Assembly (NCBI RefSeq): GCF_026239695.1
Contig: NZ_JAPIVS010000002.1
Location: 558,001 to 622,000 of the forward strand
Origin: Pedobacter sp. MC2016-15
GTDB lineage: Bacteria; Bacteroidota; Bacteroidia; Sphingobacteriales; Sphingobacteriaceae
Length of the DNA stretch: 64,000 bases
Direction: 5' to 3'
In this document: positions 9,057-17,829 of the stretch, piece by piece
Numbering within the stretch: position 1 is the stretch's first letter
How the letters are laid out: each line of letters starts with the position of its first letter
Made by a program: the position numbers and the translations under genes
Notes under the pieces: generated by a model
What the model saw: only the letters and a program-made list of their open reading frames with translations
Databases searched by the model: none
Told to the model about the DNA's origin: nothing

Positions 9057-9689
9057 TTAGTTAAAGTCGATCTGAAACTGGTTGGCAGGAGTACGTACCT
9101 TTTTCAGATTTACCAGCCAGTCGCCTTCCTGTGCGCGATAACCCAAAGCAAGGATCGTCACACTGCGCAGACCTCTTTCATGCAGTCCCAGCAGTTCATC
9201 CAGCTGTGCATTGTTAAAACCTTCCATCGGAGTGGCATCAACCTGTAAAAGTGCGGCCTCAGCAATGGCAGTTCCAAAAGCGATGTAAGCCTGTTTTGCT
9301 GTATGTGCCTGGTTTTGCTCAGCTGTTTTACCTAAAAGGCCACCAGTTAATTGCACTTCATAATCTGAAGGAGCATCATCAGGCAATCCACGTTCCTGTG
9401 CGGCATGAGAGAAAACAGACCTGATTCTTTCTTCAGTATAGTTATCCCATGAGGCAAAGATCAACAGGTGAGAAGCATCTGTAATTTGCGGCTGACCATA
9501 AGCGATTGGTTTAATCTTCTCTTTCAGTTCAGGATTGGTCACCACAATCACTCTGAAAGGCTGCAGACCTGATGAAGTAGGTGCCAGGCGGGCTGCTTCT
9601 ATAATCTGATCAACTTTGTCTTGCGGAACTGCTTCTCCGCTCATTTTCTTTGTTGCGTATCGCCATTTCAGCGCGTCTAATAAGCTCAT
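9057..9689 (-). CDS. nitroreductase-family NAD(P)H oxidoreductase
   Basis: An FMN-dependent oxidoreductase of the NfsB/NfnB type that reduces nitro compounds or quinones with NAD(P)H. The sequence shows the N-terminal FMN phosphate-binding pattern (RYATKKM, residues 10-16), APTSSGLQPFRVIVV at about 35-50 (a strong nitroreductase signature), and GL/LALGYRA near the C-terminus. The length of 210 residues is typical. I choose Met6 of the longest frame (9689) because relatives begin MSLLDALKWRYA. A minus-strand TACCTTTG (9754-9747) is a likely -7 box with a leader of about 50 bases. The physiological substrate is unknown. Confidence 0.9.
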   Translation of the reverse strand: MSLLDALKWRYATKKMSGEAVPQDKVDQIIEAARLAPTSSGLQPFRVIVVTNPELKEKIKPIAYGQPQITDASHLLIFASWDNYTEERIRSVFSHAAQERGLPDDAPSDYEVQLTGGLLGKTAEQNQAHTAKQAYIAFGTAIAEAALLQVDATPMEGFNNAQLDELLGLHERGLRSVTILALGYRAQEGDWLVNLKKVRTPANQFQIDFN

Positions 9690-9956
9690 AATTTCAATTT
9701 TCAAGATTAGGTAAACCGTTCAAACAATAGTTGTTAGAACTTGTTACAAAGGTATAGTTGTTGCAACGTGAATTATATAGTGGAGACCGTTTTTACTTTT
9801 AAATTACAGATTGCGAAATATCGTCCTGAAATGAAGATTTCTCAGAAAAAACTGGCTCTTTTTTTTGGCGGTGATCTAATTAATTGCTAAACTCGTATAT
9901 TGTTATGCGTGCATAGGATCTTACCCGTTAACAATGAAGACAACTAACCAAATATT

Positions 9957-11171
9957 ATGAAAAAGAAATTACTCATTTTTTTACTGGGCTTGCCCTTTCT
10001 TGGCTATTCCCAATCTTTTCAGGTCAACCTTCAGGGACAAAAGCAAATTGCCATGGGCGGTGCCGGAACGGGTGCTGCATTAGATGAAGCTTCCGTGTTC
10101 TTCAACCCCGGAGCAGTATCCTTTCTGAAACAAAATGGCGTACAGGCGGGGATCAGTCCCATTTTTCTGAAAACATCTTTCAGGGAGAGCGGATCAAACA
10201 TCACGGAGCATAATAAGGATAAGATTGCCACACCTATTATGGGGTATGCAGTATTTGGTTCACCATCCAACCGTCTGCGGTTCGGACTCGGCATCTATAC
10301 GCCTTTTGGTGGTGCCATGCACTGGGACGAAAACTGGACGGGAAAATATACGGTTACTTCGCTGGATCTGAGGGCAATATTTGTACAGCCTACATTGAGT
10401 TATAAAATTACTGACCAGATCGGGATCGGTGCCGGACTTGTCTACTCCAATGGTCATGTAGACCTGAGAAGAGCAGTACCGCTGACCTTAAACAACGGGC
10501 AGTCTGGTATGGCAAAACTTGAAGGCAGTACACATGATTTTGGCTGGAATGCGGGGATTTATGTAGAAACGATATCGGGTGTTTCTATCGGTGTTACCCA
10601 CCGCTCTTCAGTAAACGCGAGAGTGAAAAACGGGGATGCCACCTTTGATATACCAGATGCGCTCATCAGCAGTTTCCCGACAAAATTTAATGCAACGCTG
10701 CCACTTCCGGCAACCTCTACTATTGGTTTCGGATTTTATCCATCTGATAAAACTACCATTCTGTTTGACGCCAACTGGGTTCACTGGAACAAGTATAAAG
10801 ATCTCTCTTTTGATTACGATAACAATAGCAGGATCCCTGATTCGGATTCACCGCGGAATTATCACGATGCTGCGGCACTGCGACTGGGTTTCCAGAATCA
10901 GACTACGGCGAAGCTGGTACTGCGCGCAGGTGTGGGTTATGCTTTTACTCCTGTTGGCAAGGGTTATGTAACGCCGGAAGTGCCGGATGCTGACCGTGTC
11001 CTGCTGAGTGCCGGTCTGGGCTACAAGGCATCTGAACGGTTTAACATAGACCTTTCATTCCTCTATGAAAATGTGAAATCACGGACGGAAAGGAATATTG
11101 AAACCAACCTTGACGGATCTTTCAAAACTCTTGTTTATATCCCGGGGATCGCACTAACCTATAAATGGTAA
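9957..11171 (+). CDS. OmpP1/FadL-family outer-membrane transporter
   Basis: A 404-residue outer-membrane barrel protein that lets hydrophobic compounds cross the outer membrane. It has a signal peptide (KKKLLIFLLGLPFLGYSQS), the FadL N-terminal hatch region with QMAMGGAGTG-like (QIAMGGAGTGAALDEASVFFNPGAVSFL, about 30-57), alternating amphipathic strands, and a C-terminal aromatic strand (YIPGIALTYKW) typical of BAM-assembled barrels. It lies 16 bases ahead of a GDSL lipoprotein. The pair is recurrent in Bacteroidota and may handle lipids or their esters together. The substrate is not readable. Confidence 0.9.
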   Translation: MKKKLLIFLLGLPFLGYSQSFQVNLQGQKQIAMGGAGTGAALDEASVFFNPGAVSFLKQNGVQAGISPIFLKTSFRESGSNITEHNKDKIATPIMGYAVFGSPSNRLRFGLGIYTPFGGAMHWDENWTGKYTVTSLDLRAIFVQPTLSYKITDQIGIGAGLVYSNGHVDLRRAVPLTLNNGQSGMAKLEGSTHDFGWNAGIYVETISGVSIGVTHRSSVNARVKNGDATFDIPDALISSFPTKFNATLPLPATSTIGFGFYPSDKTTILFDANWVHWNKYKDLSFDYDNNSRIPDSDSPRNYHDAAALRLGFQNQTTAKLVLRAGVGYAFTPVGKGYVTPEVPDADRVLLSAGLGYKASERFNIDLSFLYENVKSRTERNIETNLDGSFKTLVYIPGIALTYKW

Positions 11172-11187
11172 TCTTAAAGACAATATC

Positions 11188-12486
11188 ATGAAACCTATAT
11201 ATATCATCAAAAATATTTTTGTCGTGGCCGTACTGGCTATGGCATCCTGCAAGCCAGAGTTTAAGGAAGTTGTGCCTTCCAAAGGATCGGCAGATTTTTC
11301 GCGGTATATCGCCGTGGGTAATTCACTCACTGCCGGATATGCAGACGGTGGCCTGTATCTGGAGGGGCAGCAAAACTCCTATCCGGAGATGCTCGCCGGA
11401 CAAATGAAAACTGTGGGAGGGGGAGACTTCTTTACGCCTTTCTTTACTCAGGCCCAGGCTAACGGCTCGGGTTATCTGAAGCTGACCAGTTTTACTGCAA
11501 CGGGCAATCCGGTGATCACCACTGAAACCAGCAACCTGGCAATACGTGCACAGGTAACAGACCCTACCTTTGGCCCTTTAACCTATTACACAAAGTATAC
11601 CGGTGACATAAACAATTATGGTGTGCCGGGGATCAAACTGCTGCAGATCACAACCCAGGAATATGGGAATCTGAACGGATATTTTGAGCGCTTACTGCCA
11701 AATACGCCGCCTTCAAACAGAACGGCATACCTGGATTTTGTAACGGCAAAACCATTTACTTTTTTTAGTATGTGGTTAGGTAATAACGATATCCTCCTGT
11801 ATGCAACAACTGGTGGTGCCGGAGATGTACCTACACCGAAAGCAACATTCTCAGCGCTGTACAATGCGGCAGTTGGTAAGCTTACCGGCACTGGTGCCAA
11901 AGGGGTGGTAGCTACCATTCCGGATGTGCTGAGTACACCTCATTTTAATACCGTTACTTTACCAGTACTGCTGGCCACGGTTAGGGCCACAGCTCCTTCT
12001 GTAAATGCATTGTACATCAGGACCGGGGCTGGCACAACACGGGCGGCAACTGCACAGGATCGTTTTGTGCTTCCGCTTGGATCTGCTGGAGTAATTGGTG
12101 TTCCTACCGGAGGGGTGCCTTACGGATTGAGTCCTCTGAACCCAATTGAAAGCAAGTGGGTGCTGGATCCGGAAGAGATTGCAGTGGTTAATGATTATGT
12201 GTCGGCCTATAACGCCACGATTAAGTCTGTCGCTGCCGCCAAAGGTCTGGCAGTAGTAGATGCTTATGAATTGCTGAAAGAATACAGTGCTGGTAAAACG
12301 GTCAATGGTGCAACAGTAAGTGCAGCTTTTGTGACCGGCAACCTGTTCTCACTGGATGGTATTCACCTCACGCCAATGGGATATGCTATTGTAGCCAATG
12401 CTTTTATCAAAGCGATCAATACGCAATATTCATCAAGTATTCCAATTGTGGATATTACCAAATACAGGGGTGTGAAATTCCCTTAA
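11188..12486 (+). CDS. SGNH/GDSL-family hydrolase lipoprotein
   Basis: A 432-residue lipoprotein: signal peptide with lipobox MASC (Cys20 or so) followed by K-P. It is a lipolytic SGNH hydrolase with block I GNSLTAGYADGG (nucleophile Ser, about residue 46), block III WLGNNDIL (about 196-203) and block V DGIHLTPMGY (catalytic Asp-x-x-His, near 390). It probably cleaves an ester in the periplasm or at the outer membrane. It is in an operon with the FadL-type porin 16 bases upstream, so a shared lipid substrate is a fair inference. A strong terminator follows. Confidence 0.88.
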   Translation: MKPIYIIKNIFVVAVLAMASCKPEFKEVVPSKGSADFSRYIAVGNSLTAGYADGGLYLEGQQNSYPEMLAGQMKTVGGGDFFTPFFTQAQANGSGYLKLTSFTATGNPVITTETSNLAIRAQVTDPTFGPLTYYTKYTGDINNYGVPGIKLLQITTQEYGNLNGYFERLLPNTPPSNRTAYLDFVTAKPFTFFSMWLGNNDILLYATTGGAGDVPTPKATFSALYNAAVGKLTGTGAKGVVATIPDVLSTPHFNTVTLPVLLATVRATAPSVNALYIRTGAGTTRAATAQDRFVLPLGSAGVIGVPTGGVPYGLSPLNPIESKWVLDPEEIAVVNDYVSAYNATIKSVAAAKGLAVVDAYELLKEYSAGKTVNGATVSAAFVTGNLFSLDGIHLTPMGYAIVANAFIKAINTQYSSSIPIVDITKYRGVKFP

Positions 12487-12487
12487 T

Positions 12488-12524
12488 AAAAAAAGGCTGC
12501 AGTATACCTGCAGCCTTTTTTTAT
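12488..12524. terminator. bidirectional terminator
   Basis: GGCTGCAG (12495-12502) and CTGCAGCC (12508-12515) form a stem flanked by seven A and seven T. It ends the GDSL gene on the plus strand and reaches into the stop region of the convergent DUF2807 gene (ending at 12521). Confidence 0.9.
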
Positions 12525-13087
12525 TTTTCCCATCGGGCAATCATTTCGCTATGGTCCCTGCGTTCCGTATTGCTGGCCATGAAATCACTGGTATTCACAT
12601 TTTGGTTTCCCAGCACAAAATGCTCGGTAGTTTTACCTCTTAACTCCAATTTTGAATCGCCTGCAGTTACGGTATAAAGGCTCGTGGTATTTGCCTTAAT
12701 GCGTCCGAAAGCATTATCTCTGAGGATGACCTGCAGATTCCTGAGGTTTACTTTCCCTAAGGAGCGGATTTGGGCATGATCTGTAGCCTCTATACAATAG
12801 ATATCTTTAAAATATACCGTTACCACCAGAGGGATGATTTTGTTGGAACTGATACGGATTTTGTGTCCTACCTTTGTGATGGAGATGTCTCCCGGATCAC
12901 CCTCGTCAAGGGTTATCTGATTTTTCCTGCTCTGAACAAAATACACGATGGTATTTCCGGTCACGATTACGCTTTTAAAATCCTGACGCAGGCTGTCCCT
13001 TACGGACCGGCAGTGATTGCTTGTTTCTGCCGCATGTGTAGCGGCAATTGTTAACCATAAAAAAATGGTTGTTGCTAGTGTTTTCAT
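12521..13087 (-). CDS. DUF2807-like (head GIN domain) secreted protein
   Basis: A 188-residue exported protein from Met12 of the longest frame; this start gives a clear signal peptide (KTLATTIFLWLTIAATHA). The rest is beta-rich with repeating short strands (VIVTGNTIVYFV, HKIRISSNK, IEATDHAQIRS, LQVILRDNAFGRIKAN, KLELRGKTTEHF), the beta-helix pattern of Bacteroidota DUF2807/GIN-domain proteins, which often act as adhesin-like or auto-transported factors of unknown role. The protein is shorter than most DUF2807 members, which exceed 200 residues. It is a single gene convergent with the GDSL gene. Confidence 0.65.
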   Translation of the reverse strand: MKTLATTIFLWLTIAATHAAETSNHCRSVRDSLRQDFKSVIVTGNTIVYFVQSRKNQITLDEGDPGDISITKVGHKIRISSNKIIPLVVTVYFKDIYCIEATDHAQIRSLGKVNLRNLQVILRDNAFGRIKANTTSLYTVTAGDSKLELRGKTTEHFVLGNQNVNTSDFMASNTERRDHSEMIARWEK

Positions 13088-13215
13088 ATCTGTTTCTTTT
13101 GACATTCTTTGTGAAAGCATGCGTGTTAGTCGTCTTGTTTTCAGTTAATTATCGTGTCAAAGTAACAGCTTTTACAGTTGCTGTAAAATCCCCGATAAGG
13201 GTGCTAATCGTTGAT

Positions 13216-13241
13216 GAAATCCCCCCGCACAGGGGGATTTC
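13216..13241 (-). terminator. hairpin after the DUF4334 gene (weak terminator)
   Basis: GAAATCCCCC (13216-13225) and GGGGGATTTC (13232-13241) form a perfect 10-base-pair stem 12 bases after the stop of the minus-strand DUF4334 gene. There is no clear T-run, so termination is uncertain. The arms resemble those of the hairpin at 13765-13784. Confidence 0.45.
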
Positions 13242-13252
13242 GATCTGCCGGA

Positions 13253-13714
13253 TTAAATTCTTTCCAGGAAAAAATAGAAGAGGTTTCCGTTTTGATCACG
13301 GGCATCTTTACCATCTCTTATACCTATGAGGGTATCCTCATCCACTTTTCTGAAATGCGCCAGAATAGGCACACCATCATAAACCAGTGCGGTAGAAACC
13401 TTACCTCTGTATTCTACAGGCCAGATGCTAGCTTCACCATTCATCGACTCCGTATCAGAAAAGAGCGTGCCGTCTTTGCTGAGGCAGATCAGTGGCTGTA
13501 CATCCAGCTGTGAAATGAAGGTTTTTCCATACCAGCCAATACCTTCCAGTGCAGCCACAATAGGATGACCGGTCTTAAGCTCTCCACCTGTCCATTCGCC
13601 AAGAATCTCTTCGATACTGATCGGTTCCAGTGTGTCATAAAAGGTATCCAGATCTTCCGGATTTAAAACTGATTCAGCGTTTTTCAGGTTTTCAAATTTT
13701 GCTTTTGTGCTCAT
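13253..13714 (-). CDS. GXWXG/DUF4334-domain protein
   Basis: A 153-residue cytosolic protein. The N-terminal half holds the GXWXG motif (ILGEWTGGELKTGHP, about 38-52) preceded by the typical FYDTLEPISIEEI helix. The C-terminal half (KVSTALVYDGVPILAHFRKVDEDTLIGIRDGK) matches DUF4334, ending in LFYFFLERI. The two domains usually occur together at this length. The function is unknown in the literature I know. It stands alone between the DUF2807 gene and msrA with hairpins on both sides. Confidence 0.85.
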   Translation of the reverse strand: MSTKAKFENLKNAESVLNPEDLDTFYDTLEPISIEEILGEWTGGELKTGHPIVAALEGIGWYGKTFISQLDVQPLICLSKDGTLFSDTESMNGEASIWPVEYRGKVSTALVYDGVPILAHFRKVDEDTLIGIRDGKDARDQNGNLFYFFLERI

Positions 13715-13759
13715 TTCTTTTCATTTATGTATATCCAAAGGAAGAGAAATCTCAGTATA

Positions 13760-13784
13760 GCAAAAATCCCCTAAAAAGGGGATT
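13760..13784 (-). terminator. msrA terminator
   Basis: AATCCCC (13765-13771) and GGGGATT (13778-13784) form a stem; on the minus strand the hairpin is followed by a run of five T. It lies about 40 bases past the msrA stop. Confidence 0.75.
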
Positions 13785-13822
13785 AGAAGTTTAATAGTCT
13801 GAAAATAAGCTATTTAAATAGC

Positions 13823-14428
13823 TTAGTGTTTAAGCTTGCTTTTAAATAGTTTTTCCAGCTTTTCCATTTTTGGAAGAATTACCAGTCTGCAGTATGGCTG
13901 GTTAGAGTTTTTAGCAAAATAATCCTGGTGATAACTTTCTGCCAGGTAAAAAGGCTGCGCTTTGGTAATCTCTGTAACCGCAGGTTTTCCGTAGGCATTG
14001 GTCTTGTTGATCTCCGCTTTATATTTCTCTGCTGCGGCTTTCTGCTCCGGTGTGTGATAAAAAATCACCGAACGGTATTGTGTACCCACATCTGCACCCT
14101 GACGGTTTAACGTTGTAGGGTCGTGGCTTTTCCAGAACACTTCCAGCAGTTCGTCGTAAGAGATCTTTGCAGGATCATAGGTAATTTCAGTTACCTCTGC
14201 ATGACCAGTGGTTCCTGTGCATACTTCTTCATAAGAAGGATTGGCAATCTGCCCGCCTTCGAAGCCTGATTTTACTGATTTAACACCCACTAAACGGTCA
14301 AACAACGCTTCTGTACACCAGAAGCAACCCATGCCGAAGGTGGCTTTTTGTAGTTTCTGCTGCTGTGCATCTGCACCCTGCACAGATAGAAGGACCAGAA
14401 TCATAATTGACAGATATTTCATTTTCAT
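13823..14428 (-). CDS. msrA: peptide-methionine (S)-S-oxide reductase MsrA
   Basis: Repairs oxidised methionine (S-epimer of methionine sulfoxide). The 201-residue protein has a signal peptide (SIMILVLLSVQGADA), so it acts in the periplasm, and the catalytic motif GCFWCTE with Cys35 in GCFW. Also present are GYxGG-like (SGFEGG), HAEVTEITYDP, FWKSHDPTTLNRQGADVGTQYRS and AESYHQDYF. These are all family blocks. No MsrB domain is fused. It is a single gene with its own terminator. Confidence 0.95.
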   Translation of the reverse strand: MKMKYLSIMILVLLSVQGADAQQQKLQKATFGMGCFWCTEALFDRLVGVKSVKSGFEGGQIANPSYEEVCTGTTGHAEVTEITYDPAKISYDELLEVFWKSHDPTTLNRQGADVGTQYRSVIFYHTPEQKAAAEKYKAEINKTNAYGKPAVTEITKAQPFYLAESYHQDYFAKNSNQPYCRLVILPKMEKLEKLFKSKLKH

Positions 14429-14656
14429 TTGTTTATGTGTTTGTTCCTAATTAACGGATTGCAGGAGAGCACAGATTTCAAATCCAGGGATTCTAAACCA
14501 AAATTACAGTCTGCTGATAAACACAAATAAGATGATTTGAATGTTAATAACTTAAATTATTGTAAATTAGGAGAATGACGGTTGTTAATTTTGAAAAGAT
14601 AACTTTATTAACAATTGTTTTATACTTTCGATCATATAAAAATTAAGTTATTATCT

Positions 14657-15619
14657 ATGTCTACACCTTATATTCCAACCCTGGATCTTGGTTCTTACAT
14701 TGACGGAACCGAGCAGCAACGTAAAAAGTTTTCTGATGAATTGGGAAGGGCTTTCAACGATTCAGGTTTTGTAACGATTACGAATCATGGCTTAAGCCAG
14801 GAACTGATCGATAAATTATATGAAAACATCCAGGCGGTATTCAACCTGCCTGCAGATCAGAAAGCCCAGTATGAAAAGCCGGAGCTTGCCGGTCAGCGTG
14901 GTTATACAAGCCCTGGTAAAGAAACAGCAAAAGGTGCTAAGACGGCCGACCTGAAGGAATTCTGGCAGATTGGCCAGACGGTAACCGACGGAGACCCGGT
15001 GAAATTCACATATCCTGACAACGAGTTCCTGGAAGAGATCCCTCAGTTTAATGAGATTACCAACGAGGTATACCAGAAGCTGGAAAGTAATGGTAAACAT
15101 TTGCTGAGAGCTATTGCAACCTATCTGGAACTGCCGATTGATTACTTTGATGCTCATGTCCATAACGGTAACTCTATTTTGAGAGGAATACACTATTTCC
15201 CTATTCAGGATCCGGATGCCTTACCTGATGATGCTGTGCGTGCTGGTGCACATGAGGATATCAACCTGATCACGCTGCTGATCGGTGCCAGTGCTGATGG
15301 ACTGGAAGTGCTGACAAGAAGTAACGAATGGCTGCCTATCAAAGCACATCATTCTGATATTGTCGTGAATGTTGGTGATATGCTGCAGCGCTTAACAAAT
15401 AATAAATTGCGTTCTACCACACACAGAGTAGTGAACCCGCCAAGGGAACTGATGAAAACTTCGCGTTTCTCTGTGCCATTCTTCCTGCATCCGCGTGCGG
15501 ATATGGACCTGACCAGCCTGGAGTCATGTATTGATGAGGAGCATCCGAAATTGTACAGCGATATGACTGCCGGTGAGTACCTTGACGAAAGGCTGAGGGA
15601 AATCGGATTAAAGAAATAA
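14657..15619 (+). CDS. isopenicillin N synthase-like 2-oxoglutarate/Fe(II) oxygenase
   Basis: A 320-residue cytosolic non-haem iron oxygenase. The DIOX_N region (IPTLDLGSYI..., FVTITNHGLS) is followed by the double-stranded beta-helix with Fe ligands H-x-D in AHEDINLITLL (about 218-220) and the distal His in STTHRV (about 270), then R-x-S (SRFSVPFF) that binds the 2-oxoglutarate carboxylate. The start is Met15 of the longest frame (14657), matching relatives that begin MSTPYIPTLDL. In Bacteroidota the substrate is unknown; antibiotic synthesis is not implied. It is a single gene ended by a terminator at 15636-15672. Confidence 0.88.
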   Translation: MSTPYIPTLDLGSYIDGTEQQRKKFSDELGRAFNDSGFVTITNHGLSQELIDKLYENIQAVFNLPADQKAQYEKPELAGQRGYTSPGKETAKGAKTADLKEFWQIGQTVTDGDPVKFTYPDNEFLEEIPQFNEITNEVYQKLESNGKHLLRAIATYLELPIDYFDAHVHNGNSILRGIHYFPIQDPDALPDDAVRAGAHEDINLITLLIGASADGLEVLTRSNEWLPIKAHHSDIVVNVGDMLQRLTNNKLRSTTHRVVNPPRELMKTSRFSVPFFLHPRADMDLTSLESCIDEEHPKLYSDMTAGEYLDERLREIGLKK

Positions 15620-15635
15620 GAGCCCTTAAAATGCC

Positions 15636-15672
15636 AAATCCGCCAGTATCATTGATACTGACGGATTTTTTT
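15636..15672 (+). terminator. terminator after the oxygenase gene
   Basis: AAATCCG..CAGTAT (15636-15649) pairs with ATACTG.CGGATTT (15655-15668) and is followed by a T-run to 15672. Confidence 0.85.
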
Positions 15673-15687
15673 GTGCTTTTAAACCTG

Positions 15688-15760
<73 letters not shown>

Positions 15761-15880
15761 TTTGAAGCCTGTTAATTGCTTAACAGGCTGCAATGATAGC
15801 AGAATTGATTCTGATTACAAAATGTTTTTTTCAATTCTTTAACATTCGGTGTATATCCTCCTGTATCTGAGTAAGAAAAA

Positions 15881-17692
15881 TTACAGGCCTTTGTCGATCG
15901 CCTTGTTGATTACTTCCTGTATGCGGGAGCGGATACCCATTTTTACCAGTCTGTCTGTCACGCCCGGATTCACACGGTTGGACAGAAATACATAGACCAA
16001 TCCACGTGAAGGATCTACCCAGACACAGGTTCCTGTATAACCGGTATGTCCAAATGTTTGGGATGATGCCGTTTCTGAAGGGTATTTCTTTGCCAGATCC
16101 GGATCCCAGCGGTCAAAGCCCAGTCCTCTTCTGCTCACGTTCGACTGTTTGGAAGTAAAAGTTTCTACCGTCTGCGGTTTGAAATATTGCTGGCCGCCGT
16201 ACGTGCCCTTGTTCAGGAACATTTGGTACATAATCGCGACATCGTTGGCACTGGCAAAGAGACCCGCGTGTCCGGAAACACCTCCGGCAAGTGCCGCCCC
16301 CTGGTCGTGCACAAAGCCCACCAGCAGTGTTTTTCTGAAGTAAGTATCCTGCTCGGTAGGGATGATCTGCTCTTTGCTGAACCTATCCCTTGGCAAAAAT
16401 CCGGCAGTCTGCATCCCCAATGGGGCATAGAAGTTTTCCTGGGTATAATCATTTAACTTCTCACCGCTGATATGTTCTACAATTTCACGCATGACATACA
16501 TGCTGATATCGCTGTATACATATTTACCCGGGGTTCTGATCGGTGCATTGAGCATGCGCGGCCACATCACATCCCTGAAATAATCCTTCCGGATAAAATA
16601 TCCGTCGGCTACTTTCGTAGGATAGGCCGCTGATGAATCTGAACTGTGATCGGTAGGTTTCACGCTATCATGAAAAGGGATGTAAGGGATGAAGCCTGCC
16701 TGATGCAGCATCACTTCGCGAACAGGGATATTGTTCATCGGCGTGTTTCTCGCCAGTGCGATATAAGCACCGATGTTAGTGTCCAGCTTCAGCTTTTTCT
16801 CTTCTTCCAGTCGCATCACCATAGGAGTGGTGGCTGTGATTTTGGTGACCGAGGCCAGGTCAAAGATATCCGTAATTTTATCAGCAGGGCCACCATAGGT
16901 ATGACTGCCATAAGCTTTGTTAAAGATCACCTTGCCATCTTTGGCTACCAGTACCACCATACCTGGGGCGGCATGAGCATTGATAGCTTCAGCGGTAATG
17001 TTATCAATGTCGCGCAGGTTATCTGCGTTTACACCCGCATCTTCAGGCAGGGTATATTTTAAGCGGGTAGCGGTAGTGCTGAACCCAGATCCGATCGTGT
17101 ATTTTGCTGAGATCGCAGTGGTCAGTCTGTTCTCTGCCGCGATACCTCCAAAGATGATCTGTGGGATCAGTGCCGCTGCCTCAGCGCTTTTTTGCTGCGA
17201 CCACACCAGGGGAGAGTTGATGGTATCAAATGCGGCAAGGGCAGTTTGATCACCATACAAAGCAATAATTACTGCTTTATTCTTAGCAATGGAACTGATA
17301 AAATTGGTGTATTTCGGGTTGGTGGTTTCCAGATCTGAAATGGAAATAATCACCGTGTTGAATAGCTTGAGGTCGTCTTCAAGTTTATACAGATCAGCCG
17401 CAGGCTCATAACTGCCGGAGCTGAAGGAAGTAATTTTGCTGTATTTATTGAGCAGGCTGTCAGAGATGGACTGGAATCCAAAACCGAGGCTCACCGAGGC
17501 AATTGTGGCTTTATCGAGGCCGGCGAGTGGAACGAGGGCCGACTGGTTATTGAGCAGCACCGTGCGCTGAAGGATGGTGGTATTCATCTTGAGCAGGTCT
17601 TCATTTTTTCCGTGTTCCTGCGCGCAGGCACTGAGGCTGAAGATTGCCGTGAGACAAATGGTAAGGCTTTGTAAAAGGTTGTTTTTTAGCAT
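15881..17692 (-). CDS. lipoprotein serine hydrolase with degenerate GH3-type N-terminal part
   Basis: A 603-residue lipoprotein (lipobox LSAC, Cys23) from Met88 of the longest frame; the earlier Mets would overlap the divergent mutL. Residues 235-600 form a class C beta-lactamase/esterase-like domain: nucleophile S281-V-T-K284, Y393-S-D in place of the usual Y-x-N, and G-H-T-G near the C-terminus. Residues 30-215 resemble the GH3 C-terminal region that, in the long Bacteroidota NagZ/beta-lactamase fusions, connects the GH3 catalytic barrel to the hydrolase. The barrel is absent here. It probably acts on peptidoglycan or small esters in the periplasm. It is a single gene divergent from mutL, 137 bases apart. 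Confidence 0.82.
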   Translation of the reverse strand: MLKNNLLQSLTICLTAIFSLSACAQEHGKNEDLLKMNTTILQRTVLLNNQSALVPLAGLDKATIASVSLGFGFQSISDSLLNKYSKITSFSSGSYEPAADLYKLEDDLKLFNTVIISISDLETTNPKYTNFISSIAKNKAVIIALYGDQTALAAFDTINSPLVWSQQKSAEAAALIPQIIFGGIAAENRLTTAISAKYTIGSGFSTTATRLKYTLPEDAGVNADNLRDIDNITAEAINAHAAPGMVVLVAKDGKVIFNKAYGSHTYGGPADKITDIFDLASVTKITATTPMVMRLEEEKKLKLDTNIGAYIALARNTPMNNIPVREVMLHQAGFIPYIPFHDSVKPTDHSSDSSAAYPTKVADGYFIRKDYFRDVMWPRMLNAPIRTPGKYVYSDISMYVMREIVEHISGEKLNDYTQENFYAPLGMQTAGFLPRDRFSKEQIIPTEQDTYFRKTLLVGFVHDQGAALAGGVSGHAGLFASANDVAIMYQMFLNKGTYGGQQYFKPQTVETFTSKQSNVSRRGLGFDRWDPDLAKKYPSETASSQTFGHTGYTGTCVWVDPSRGLVYVFLSNRVNPGVTDRLVKMGIRSRIQEVINKAIDKGL

Positions 17693-17829
17693 AAATGACG
17701 TTAGTACATAGAAAACGTTAAAGATATAAAAAGCTTGTCCCGGCTTCGTCACGAAATGGTATTTATAATCAAAAGATTTATGTATAAGGCTTATTTTCGT
17801 TAAATTAGCAACCTTTACGAAGGAGATAA

